A DNA stretch of 64,000 nt from Bacillota bacterium (GTDB taxonomy: Bacteria > Bacillota > Clostridia > Oscillospirales > Oscillospiraceae). Under the pieces are notes generated by a model. That model did not search any database and was not told the DNA's origin. It worked only from the letters and a program-made list of their open reading frames with translations. Both the position numbers and the translations under genes were made by a program. Shown here one piece after another: positions 47,635 through 55,773 of this stretch (position 1 is its first letter; each line of letters opens with the position of its first letter). The stretch spans positions 62,001 through 126,000 of the forward strand of contig JAETOJ010000007.1 in the NCBI GenBank assembly GCA_021768085.1, in the 5' to 3' direction.

Positions 47635-48330
47635 CTATTTGTCCAGAATTCTGCCGTCCGTGGAAATCGTCACCACATTCCACGGGATAAACTTTCCGCT
47701 GGCCTGTAGGGCCCGCTTCACCGCGTTTTCGATCCCGCCGCAGCAGGGAACCTCCATGCGTATTACGGTCACACTCTTGATGTCGTTGCCGGCCAGGATC
47801 TGCGTCAGCTTCTCGGCGTAGTCTCCCTCGTCCAGCTTGGGGCAGCCGATGAGGGTCACATGGCCGCGGATGAACTCATTATGAAAATTGCCGTAGGCAT
47901 AGGCGGTGCAGTCGGCGGCCACCAGCAGTTTTGCCCCATCCAGATAGGGGGTTTTTACCGGCATCAGCTTGATCTGCACCGGCCACTGGGACAGCTGGCT
48001 GGGGGCGGACGCCTGGGCGGCGGGGGCGGCGCAGGGCTCCCGATGGAGGGCCTTGGCCTGGCTTCCCGGGCAGCCGCAGGGCAGGGGTGCCTGCTCCTGC
48101 TTGGCCGCCAGCACCGCCGCCTCGTCGTAGGCCGGGGCCTCCCGCTCCTCGAAGGTGATGGCCCCCGTGGGGCAGGCGGGCAGACAGTCGCCCAGTCCGT
48201 CGCAGTAGTCCTCCCGGGTGAGCTTGGCCTTGCCGTCCACCATCTCAATGGCGCCCTCGTGGCAGGCTGCAACGCAGGCCCCGCAGCCGTTGCATGTTTC
48301 GCGGTCAATCTGGATGATTTTGCGGATCAT
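47635..48330 (-). CDS. two-[4Fe-4S] ferredoxin domain protein with C-terminal iron-sulfur-like domain
   Basis: ETCNGCGACVAACHEGAIEM, DYCDGLGDCLPACPTGAITF; C-terminal VPCCGGIENAVKRAL. Confidence 0.9.
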   Translation of the reverse strand: MIRKIIQIDRETCNGCGACVAACHEGAIEMVDGKAKLTREDYCDGLGDCLPACPTGAITFEEREAPAYDEAAVLAAKQEQAPLPCGCPGSQAKALHREPCAAPAAQASAPSQLSQWPVQIKLMPVKTPYLDGAKLLVAADCTAYAYGNFHNEFIRGHVTLIGCPKLDEGDYAEKLTQILAGNDIKSVTVIRMEVPCCGGIENAVKRALQASGKFIPWNVVTISTDGRILDK

Positions 48331-48419
48331 AGTAATACGCTTCCTTTCTCCGGTCAACCTTGTTGGGAAGTCCCTGTTGACTTTCTTGCGTCAGTATAGT
48401 ACGATGTGCAGGGTTTGTA

Positions 48420-48435
48420 TGTTGAAATTTCAACA
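48420..48435. promoter_or_regulatory. 16-bp perfect palindrome TGTTGAAATTTCAACA, candidate Crp/Fnr-family site
   Basis: Between divergent ferredoxin and crp/fnr genes; centre 41.5 nt from the +1 inferred from TATACT (minus, 48398..48393). Confidence 0.75.
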
Positions 48436-48448
48436 AAGGAGTTCGGCG

Positions 48449-49123
48449 ATGAGAGAATATTTTGACATTCTATCCGCCTGCCCCTTGTTCCAGGGCATTG
48501 ATCGGCAGAAGCTTGGGACCGCCCTGGACTGCCTGCGGGCCAGGGTTTTCTCCCTGACCAGGGGCGAAGCGGTGCTCAGCGAGGGGGATCCGGCAAATTT
48601 CGTGGGAATTGTCCTGACCGGCAGACTTCAAATCCTACGGACGGATTTTTTTGGGAACCGGAGCATTCTGGCCCATCTTGTCCCGGGGGAGCTGTTCGGG
48701 GAATCCTTCGCCTGCGCGGGGGTGAAAGAGGCTCCAGTGACGGTGGCAGCGGCAGAGGCCGCCCGGGTGATGCTCATTGACTGCCAGCAGATCACCGAGC
48801 CGAGCGGCAGCCAGTGCCAGTTTCACCAGCAGATGATATGGAATCTGCTTCGGATTGTCGCAGCCAAGAATCTGGTGTTTCACCAGAAAATTGAGGTCAC
48901 CTCCAAGCGCACCACCCGGGAGAAACTGATGACCTATCTGATGCTCCAGGCCAAGCGGCAGGGCAGCTTGGAGTTCGAGATCCCCTACGACCGCCAGGAG
49001 CTGGCCGATTATCTGGAGGTGGATCGGAGCGGTCTATCGGTGGAGATCGGAAAGCTGCGCAGGCAGGGGGTGATTGAGGCGAATCGGAGCAGGTTCAGGC
49101 TTTGCAAGCCCATTGAGATCTGA
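48449..49123 (+). CDS. Crp/Fnr-family transcriptional regulator
   Basis: cNMP-binding-like N-terminus (PLFQGIDRQKLG...GEAVLSEGDPANFVGIVLTGRLQI), HTH_Crp YDRQELADYLEVDRSGLSVEIGKLRRQGVI. Confidence 0.93.
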   Translation: MREYFDILSACPLFQGIDRQKLGTALDCLRARVFSLTRGEAVLSEGDPANFVGIVLTGRLQILRTDFFGNRSILAHLVPGELFGESFACAGVKEAPVTVAAAEAARVMLIDCQQITEPSGSQCQFHQQMIWNLLRIVAAKNLVFHQKIEVTSKRTTREKLMTYLMLQAKRQGSLEFEIPYDRQELADYLEVDRSGLSVEIGKLRRQGVIEANRSRFRLCKPIEI

Positions 49124-49465
49124 GGGGTGTAGGTGCCGCTGCGTTTTGCTGCCCACCCTGCTACTCAGGTGGTTTTCCCGCTTTTCGTGGAAAAGGTATT
49201 GTCAGGCACCCTGATTTTTGATAGGAAAATTGTGGACGTTCTGGCGCAAGCTGCCCCCGTGTTCAGGCTGAGGCGGGGGCTGGAAGGCACTGTGGCCGAC
49301 CAAGGTGGCAAATAACTGTGCCACCCAACGGGACGGTCCCTTGCGACGGAGCAAAGTAAATCCCGATGGGAACCTGCTCTGACAGGCGGCCGTTCGGCCG
49401 TCGGGGCAGGCTTTGTTTTGAGAAATCGCGTATTTTGTGAACAAACATCGGTTCCTTTGTAAACA

Positions 49466-49492
49466 TTAGCACTCTCCGCTTGACAGTGCTAA
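49466..49492. promoter_or_regulatory. CIRCE element (HrcA operator)
   Basis: TTAGCACTC-N9-CAGTGCTAA, one mismatch to TTAGCACTC-N9-GAGTGCTAA; overlaps -35 of TTGACA-17-TATGCT. Confidence 0.92.
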
Positions 49493-49575
49493 TTTTGTGG
49501 TGTATGCTACAGTCATAAGACAGAGGAGGGGCCGTAAGGCGCCGCTCCTGCCACAATTTGATTGGAGGAATTGAT

Positions 49576-50028
49576 ATGTTGCCCAGTATTTTTGGTGAAA
49601 ATCTGTTTGACGAGTTCTTTTCCGACCCGTTCGACCTGATGCGGATGCCCGCGCTCCACAATGGCCAAGATCAGCTGTATGGTAAGCACGCCCGGAACAT
49701 CATGAAGACGGACGTCCGGGAGGTGGGGGATAACTACGAGGTGGATATTGACCTGCCCGGCTTTAAAAAGGACGAGATCCAGGTGGAGCTGAAGGATGGT
49801 AACCTCACCATCACTGCGTCCAAGGGGCTGGATAAGGACGAGCAGGATCAGCAGGGCCGCTACATCCGCCGGGAGCGGTACGCGGGTACCTGTAGCCGCA
49901 GCTTCTATGTGGGCGATCTGCGGCAGGAGGACATTTCCGCCAAGTTTGAGGATGGTATCCTGAGGCTGACCATGCCCAAGGCAAAGCAGAAGGAACTGCC
50001 TCAGAGCAATTTCATCGCCATTGAATAA
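49576..50028 (+). CDS. Hsp20/alpha-crystallin family chaperone
   Basis: DNYEVDIDLPGFKKDEIQVELKDGNLTITASK...SRSFYVGDLRQEDISAKFEDGILRLTMPK. Confidence 0.96.
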   Translation: MLPSIFGENLFDEFFSDPFDLMRMPALHNGQDQLYGKHARNIMKTDVREVGDNYEVDIDLPGFKKDEIQVELKDGNLTITASKGLDKDEQDQQGRYIRRERYAGTCSRSFYVGDLRQEDISAKFEDGILRLTMPKAKQKELPQSNFIAIE

Positions 50029-50046
50029 CGGCTCTGTTTTCACAAA

Positions 50047-50079
50047 AGCCCCCGCCGGCATCTGATGCCGGCGGGGGCT
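50047..50079 (+). terminator. Rho-independent terminator
   Basis: AGCCCCCGCCGGCAT-CTG-ATGCCGGCGGGGGCT-TTT. Confidence 0.88.
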
Positions 50080-50142
50080 TTTCAACATGGAGCTGGCGCT
50101 GTGCGCAACGCCCTGCGGTGTGCTGGTTCAAGTACCTTTTCA

Positions 50143-51330
50143 TCAGTCCGCCCCGCCGTTGTTGGCCAGGTACGGCAGCGCCTCATAGTCCCGGATACAC
50201 ACCACGATGTCGGGCTGCACCGTCCGGATATAGTCCCGGAGGCTCATCTCCTTGTAGTAGCGCAGATCCAGGGAGTGCATCTCGTTGAAGCTGAGGTAGG
50301 TCACGCACTCCATGGCGTTGGTGAAGCTGTCCCCGTAGATCAGGATGCTGGGCAGCTCGTCCCGGTGGGTGTCGATGACGGTGCGGGGCCAGTCTCCCCC
50401 CATATACAGGTTGTAGGTCACCAAATCGTCCTCCGAGGCGGGCAACTGGTAGATCTCCGCTGGGGAGGGGTTGCCGTTGTCCGTCCGGGTGAAGGGCACC
50501 TCCTCCACCGGGCGCAGAATGGACAGGGACTCCTCCTTTGTCACCAGATTCAGCAGCTTGCGCTCCCGGGAGCCCATATATTCGTTGGGCAGGGTCTGGA
50601 AGGTCACGTCTGACCGGCTGAGTATGGGAAAGGCAAAGCCGGACTCCGCTGCCACCTTCTCCATCACCAGGCGGTAGGTCTCAAAGGCCCCTTCCATGGT
50701 GTAGTGGTTGTCCACCCTGGAGCCGAAGCCGTCCGGATGGCCCATGGCGTCGAATTCCGCCCGGATATCCAGGAAAGGGACGTCCCGCTCCGCCAGGGCC
50801 TGTCCCATACTGGTTACCATGTCCTGGCTGTAGTCCCCTCGGTTGTAGAGATACCAGGGGTAGTCATCCTCAAAGTAGGCGTACTGGCAGGGGACTGCCA
50901 CATAGCAGAAATAGCCGCCATACTCTGCCGCCGTGTCCTGGATGCCCTTCAAGTTCTCCGCCATATTGGCCGACCACCGTTTTACAGTGGCTGAATCCAC
51001 AATCTCCCGGCCCACGGGCAGATAGGGCAGCAGGCGATCCTCGGTGAGTACGATATCGTTCACCACCGGGCGGTGGAGCAGCAGGTCGGCCTGGGTCTTG
51101 ACCTTTAGCAGGGTGTTGCGCAGGGCGGCGTGATCGTCCAGATACCGTTCCAGCTGTGTGGTGTAGCTGCCGTCCCCCGCCGACTCCCGGGTGAGTGCGG
51201 GAAAGGCTGCCAGGGTTCGGTTCTCAAAGAAGGAAACCTTTTCTGGCTCCCGGCCCACAGTAAACAACAGTGCCGCCGCCAGAAAGCCCAGGAAGCAGAC
51301 GGTCATAAAAAGCTCGGAGATCCGTTTCAT
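50143..51330 (-). CDS. DHHW-family protein (AlgJ/AlgX-like)
   Basis: ENRTLAAFPALT, DSYTTQLERYLDDHAALRN-like, SRVDNHYTMEGAFETYR, ILIYGDSFTNAM. Confidence 0.85.
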   Translation of the reverse strand: MKRISELFMTVCFLGFLAAALLFTVGREPEKVSFFENRTLAAFPALTRESAGDGSYTTQLERYLDDHAALRNTLLKVKTQADLLLHRPVVNDIVLTEDRLLPYLPVGREIVDSATVKRWSANMAENLKGIQDTAAEYGGYFCYVAVPCQYAYFEDDYPWYLYNRGDYSQDMVTSMGQALAERDVPFLDIRAEFDAMGHPDGFGSRVDNHYTMEGAFETYRLVMEKVAAESGFAFPILSRSDVTFQTLPNEYMGSRERKLLNLVTKEESLSILRPVEEVPFTRTDNGNPSPAEIYQLPASEDDLVTYNLYMGGDWPRTVIDTHRDELPSILIYGDSFTNAMECVTYLSFNEMHSLDLRYYKEMSLRDYIRTVQPDIVVCIRDYEALPYLANNGGAD

Positions 51331-51345
51331 ACTGTCCCGCCTTTC

Positions 51346-52770
51346 TCAGAATTGGAAGTAGATGAAGGGGTTGAAGCTGCCGGTGGCCAGCTTCAGGTAG
51401 GACAGCCCCAGCAGGGCCAGCGCCGCCAGCTTGGGGGCCCATTCCCGGGCCAGGGCGGCGGGGAGGGCCTCCCGCCCCGCCAGCCTGTCCTGGAGCCAGC
51501 CCTTCACCGGCATGGCCGCCAGGACACAGGCGATCCACTCCGGCCAGTATTCCAGCAGCAGGTAGACTGCCTGACCGTCCCTCGCCCCGGCGCCCAGGCC
51601 GAACATGGCGGCGAGGTAGCTAAAGGCGGCGGGCAGGTCGGGGGCGCGGAACAGCACCCAGCTGAGGATCACTGCCAGCATCGTGTAGATGTGGCGGAGG
51701 GGGACGGGGAGGCGATCCAGGGCTTTGCCCCACAGGAATTTCTCTCCCAGAAGCAGCAGCAGGAACCACCCACCCCAGAGCACAAACGTCCAGCTGGCCC
51801 CGTGCCAGAACCCGGTGAGCAGCCACACCACCGCCAGGTTGAAGATGTTCCGCCCCCGGGAGCAGCGGCTGCCCCCCAGGGGGATATAGACGTAGTCCCG
51901 GAACCAGGTGGACAGGGAGATGTGCCACCGCCGCCAGAACTCGCCCACCGACTTGGAGATATAGGGGTAGTTGAAATTCTCCTCAAAATGGAAACCGAAC
52001 ATCCGCCCCAGGCCGATGGCCATGTCCGAGTAGGCGGAAAAGTCGAAATAGATCTGGAAGGTATAGGCGACGGCCCCCACCCAGGCGTGGGAGGCGGAGA
52101 GCCAGATTGGGGGCGTGGTGAACGCGGCGTCCGCGATCTCCCCCATGACGTTGGCCAGCAGCATCTTCTTGCCCAGGCCGAACAGGAAGCGCACCACGCC
52201 CTGAGAGAACTCGGACAGATTCTCGCTTCGGAGGGTGATCTCCCGCTCCACGGTGGAGTAGCGCACGATGGGCCCCGCCACCAACTGGGGGAACAGGGCC
52301 ACGTACAGCGCCACATAGAGGGGGTTGCGCTGGCAAGCGGCGTTTCCCCGGTACACGTCGATGACGTAGCTCAGCCCCTGGAAGGTGAAAAAGGAGATGC
52401 CGATGGGCAGCACAATCTGGGGGACGGGGAGCTGAGCCCCCAGAGCGTTGAGGTTTTCCGCGAAAAAGCCGGCGTACTTGAACCAGGCCAGCATCCCCAG
52501 CCCGAAGGCGCAGGCGCTCCACAGCCCTATCCGACGGATAGCCCTGGGCCGCCCCTGAGCCGCCAGCAGGCCGCACAGGTAGTTGACCGCGATGGAGGAG
52601 AGGAGCACGGGCATATAATTGACCCCGCCGCACAGGTAGAAGAACAGGCTGAAGGCCAGCAGGACGAAATTCCGCGCCGCCCGGAACCGCTTGGGGACGC
52701 AGAAATAGAGCAGAAGCAGGGCGGGGAGGAAAAAGAGCAGGAACAGGATGCTGCTGAATACCATAAACAC
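51346..52770 (-). CDS. MBOAT-family O-acyltransferase (AlgI/DltB-like)
   Basis: YVIDVYRGNAACQRN, FWRRWHISLSTWFRDYVYIPLGGSR, LLTGFWHGASWTFVLWG. Confidence 0.95.
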   Translation of the reverse strand: MFMVFSSILFLLFFLPALLLLYFCVPKRFRAARNFVLLAFSLFFYLCGGVNYMPVLLSSIAVNYLCGLLAAQGRPRAIRRIGLWSACAFGLGMLAWFKYAGFFAENLNALGAQLPVPQIVLPIGISFFTFQGLSYVIDVYRGNAACQRNPLYVALYVALFPQLVAGPIVRYSTVEREITLRSENLSEFSQGVVRFLFGLGKKMLLANVMGEIADAAFTTPPIWLSASHAWVGAVAYTFQIYFDFSAYSDMAIGLGRMFGFHFEENFNYPYISKSVGEFWRRWHISLSTWFRDYVYIPLGGSRCSRGRNIFNLAVVWLLTGFWHGASWTFVLWGGWFLLLLLGEKFLWGKALDRLPVPLRHIYTMLAVILSWVLFRAPDLPAAFSYLAAMFGLGAGARDGQAVYLLLEYWPEWIACVLAAMPVKGWLQDRLAGREALPAALAREWAPKLAALALLGLSYLKLATGSFNPFIYFQF

Positions 52771-52882
52771 GCACCTCTTGGGGTATCAGATTTGCCGTCG
52801 GCCTTTGGGCAGGCCGTGCGCGGACGGATTCCGGAATGACAGGGGCCGCTCCCAAGAAGCGGCCCCTCAACAGCTGAACGGG

Positions 52883-53578
52883 CTATTTAAACTGGACAAT
52901 AACACGATAGCGGCGGTCGATGGTTTTGACAACCGGCTCATAGACCTCCTTTACCATCCTGAGAGCCAGCTCGTCCGCGGCCTGTCCGTTGGCCGCGGTG
53001 TCAAACTGCTCCTCCAGCCGGGCGCGCAGATCCCGCTCAATGGCGCTGTAGTCGGCCACGGTCAGCCTGATATCTCCCCACGCCAGCAGGCTCTCCTTGA
53101 CCTCGTCGATGATGATGTTGTTTGGATCAATCTCGATCGCCTGCAAATAGGCGTGGCCGATTTGGAGCGTAACCGTTTTCTTGTCCCTGTCCTGTACCAC
53201 GTCGGACGGGGACAGCTTGTCCAGATCCACGACAAAATAGCCCGTTCCGGTGTAGGACACATCCTGCGTCTTTTTCAGGAAGTCAAAGTCGAGCTGCTGG
53301 ATGAGGCGGTCGGTCAGCCTGGTGGTGACCGTGCCGCTTTGCGTGCTGACGATCAGCTTTCTGGTCTCGTTTTGGCCGGAGAGGATGACGTCGGAGAAAT
53401 TGACCTCCACACCGCTGGACGGAAGATAGATGGTGTCCAGATCGATCTGCTCAATGCCGTCCGAAACCGGCGCGTGGGAGGGGCCGCCGCCATGGACGCA
53501 GCCCCAGACGATGACGGCGATGAGCAGCACGAAAAGCACCACGGCGGCAATGTTCAAAACTTCCTGTCTGTGTTTCAT
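52883..53578 (-). CDS. DUF4230-like membrane-anchored protein
   Basis: N-terminal TM; LIVSTQSGTVTTRLTDR...YTGTGYFVVDLDKLSPSDVVQDRDKKTVTLQIGHAYLQAIEID. Confidence 0.65.
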   Translation of the reverse strand: MKHRQEVLNIAAVVLFVLLIAVIVWGCVHGGGPSHAPVSDGIEQIDLDTIYLPSSGVEVNFSDVILSGQNETRKLIVSTQSGTVTTRLTDRLIQQLDFDFLKKTQDVSYTGTGYFVVDLDKLSPSDVVQDRDKKTVTLQIGHAYLQAIEIDPNNIIIDEVKESLLAWGDIRLTVADYSAIERDLRARLEEQFDTAANGQAADELALRMVKEVYEPVVKTIDRRYRVIVQFK

Positions 53579-54459
53579 GGCCGTTTCTCCCCCATAGAGA
53601 CGAGCTCGGAGTCGGATTTGGACTGGGAGTCCGGCTCGGCGCCGCGGCGCCGTTTCCCGGGCCGGATGGGCGGCAGGGGGATCGCGATCTGGAACAGCTC
53701 TCCCAGCATCCATTTGAGGATGAAAAACGTGAGCAACGGCATGAGGCAGTTGGTCAAGATCAGGATGGCAATTGAATTCATGCACCTGCGAATGGTGTTC
53801 TGGAAATGGAGCAGCAGATCGGCGATGCCGTTGATGGCAGTCTGAAACAGGTCGGACAGCTTTTCAAATATGGTTTTGTCCTCCGCGCCGCCGTCCATGG
53901 CTTCATTCAGCTTGTCTGAACCATCCTCCGTCTCCTCAATCGTATCATTGACATATGCCGTGAGGTCGGAGGCGACGATGTCGGTCAGGTGGGTGCTGCA
54001 CGGAACCACAAAAGCCACCGCCAGGCCGAGAATGCACAGCCGGATGGCCAGACTTTTCAGAATGTCCCTTTTGGTGGCGACGAACAGGATTCCGACAGAG
54101 CAGGCCAAGGGGATGAGGATCATAAACGCCGCCTTGATTCCATACCGGATCAGGATCTTCTCCAGAAACAGAACCACGAGGATGGCCACAAAATAGGTGT
54201 TCATATCCGCCAGGTTGTCCGCCAAAGGCGTTGCGAAGTCATCCGGCAGCGCGGAAATTGCCAGGGAGGTGGAGAGGGTAGCCGCCGAGAATTTCATCAC
54301 GGTATTGCTGCTGTCCTCCACAGACGCAAGCGACTCCTTGACAAATCTGGACTCCGGAAGCTTTGCTGAAACGACGAAGAATGAAAGGGCGGCCGCGAGG
54401 AGCAGCAGCAGGATCTTGACGGCCAGGGAAGCGTGCCTGGCAGAAAGCATCAATGGCAT
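53575..54459 (-). CDS. multi-TM membrane protein, unknown function
   Basis: ATG after GGAGGGAACCCGCT; several TM; 4-nt overlap with downstream gene. Confidence 0.7.
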   Translation of the reverse strand: MPLMLSARHASLAVKILLLLLAAALSFFVVSAKLPESRFVKESLASVEDSSNTVMKFSAATLSTSLAISALPDDFATPLADNLADMNTYFVAILVVLFLEKILIRYGIKAAFMILIPLACSVGILFVATKRDILKSLAIRLCILGLAVAFVVPCSTHLTDIVASDLTAYVNDTIEETEDGSDKLNEAMDGGAEDKTIFEKLSDLFQTAINGIADLLLHFQNTIRRCMNSIAILILTNCLMPLLTFFILKWMLGELFQIAIPLPPIRPGKRRRGAEPDSQSKSDSELVSMGEKRP

Positions 54460-54577
54460 AGCGGGTTCCCTCCTTGTGTCGATGGGCTTATGAACGGCGA
54501 CGCTCAATCTATGATATCATATCACAGGAGCGGAGAAAGTACAATATTCGGCAAACAGCGGCAAACGAGGACGCAAG

Positions 54578-55480
54578 TCATAACCGCCCTGTTGGTGGGG
54601 GTGCATCATGATGAAACCGGATAAACGGCGGCTCGACTTTTTCATCAAGCAAAAGCCCATATTTTTGAGGCCGCCGGAATGCATTACCGTGAACCTCGCT
54701 TTCGCGATAACGCCGTAGCCGCTCCAAATCCAGCTCCGCGAGGTAGATCCCCTCCGCCTCCTCCGCCTGCAAAATGCAGGTGTCCCGGGAACCCTCCAGC
54801 TCCGGGAGATAGGCCACGCCGTCAAAGACGCTGGAGCCGCCGTTGCAGTCCGGTACCGAGCCGGGATAATTACAGGTGGCGACGGCCAGCATATTCTCGT
54901 AGGCCCTGGCCCGCAGCTGGGAGAGGCGGTTGATCTCCATGGGGCAGGCGTTGGGGACGAGGATCAGCTCCGCGCCCTTGAGCATCAGGATTCTGGCGCT
55001 TTCGGGGAACTCCCGGTCGTAGCAGATCATGGCCCCGACCTTGACCTCGCCGCAGGCGGTGTCCAGGGCGGCGACATAGAACTCCTCGCCCGGCGTCAGG
55101 TTCCGCTCCACATCAAAGTCACAGGTGTGAACCTTGGCATAGGTGATTTTTCGTTCCCCAAATCGATCAAATAGAACCATAGAATTCCGAGGCCCACCCT
55201 TATACTGTTCCAAAAAGGTAACGCCGATGGCCATGTGGAGCTCCCTGGCAAGGACTCCGAAGGCGCTGACAAATTCGCCGTGGGCAGGGATCGCCTCCGC
55301 TTTCCACTGCTCCACGGGGCGGCCATAAATGCGGTAGCCGTTGCTCCACATCTCGGGGAACAGCGCGATATCGGCGCCCAGCCCGCCTGCCCTTCGGCAG
55401 GAGGCGATACCCTTTTCGAGATTCCCTTCCAGGGTGCCGCAGGGCGCAATTTGGAGCAGGGCGATTTTCAAGGTTTTCAT
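54578..55480 (-). CDS. carbon-nitrogen hydrolase (nitrilase superfamily)
   Basis: DIALFPEMWSNGY (Glu), ITYAKVHTCDF (Lys), VGAMICYDREFPESARILMLKGAELILVPNACP (Cys). Confidence 0.93.
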   Translation of the reverse strand: MKTLKIALLQIAPCGTLEGNLEKGIASCRRAGGLGADIALFPEMWSNGYRIYGRPVEQWKAEAIPAHGEFVSAFGVLARELHMAIGVTFLEQYKGGPRNSMVLFDRFGERKITYAKVHTCDFDVERNLTPGEEFYVAALDTACGEVKVGAMICYDREFPESARILMLKGAELILVPNACPMEINRLSQLRARAYENMLAVATCNYPGSVPDCNGGSSVFDGVAYLPELEGSRDTCILQAEEAEGIYLAELDLERLRRYRESEVHGNAFRRPQKYGLLLDEKVEPPFIRFHHDAPPPTGRL

Positions 55481-55709
55481 ATCCCGAAGTCCTTTCTGGC
55501 GGTATTATGCCGTGTTGCTTCAAGCTATCCAATGGGGCAGGGCATCCTTTAGGCTCCGCCATGCTTGTCAGCCCCGTCAAATCGAACTGCAAAGCTGCTT
55601 TAGAGCGACATTTTTTCTATCATACCACATCCTTTTCCCGTTGGGAAGATGTGCGAGCAATGCAAAATACGATGGCAGCGCGATGGGCGAGCGGTGACCT
55701 TGAAAAAGC

Positions 55710-55737
55710 CGCCGCAAGCGATGGGACGCTTGCGGCG
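55710..55737 (-). terminator. terminator of the MCP gene
   Basis: CGCCGCAAGCG / CGCTTGCGGCG followed on minus strand by T-run. Confidence 0.82.
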
Positions 55738-55773
55738 ACGTGCCTTGTGCGCTATTTAAAGATGACGCTCTGA

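Noticed and set aside
49133-49445. Small ORFs and palindromes between the crp/fnr gene and CIRCE
   Set aside because: ORF translations show no recognizable domain; CGGCCGTTCGGCCG and flanking CCTGCTC/GAGCAGG-like pairing may be a terminator or degraded repeat but could not be assigned.
51130-52839. 569-aa plus ORF opposite the MBOAT/DHHW genes
   Set aside because: Gln/Pro/Gly-rich antisense translation without signature; MBOAT motifs are on minus strand.
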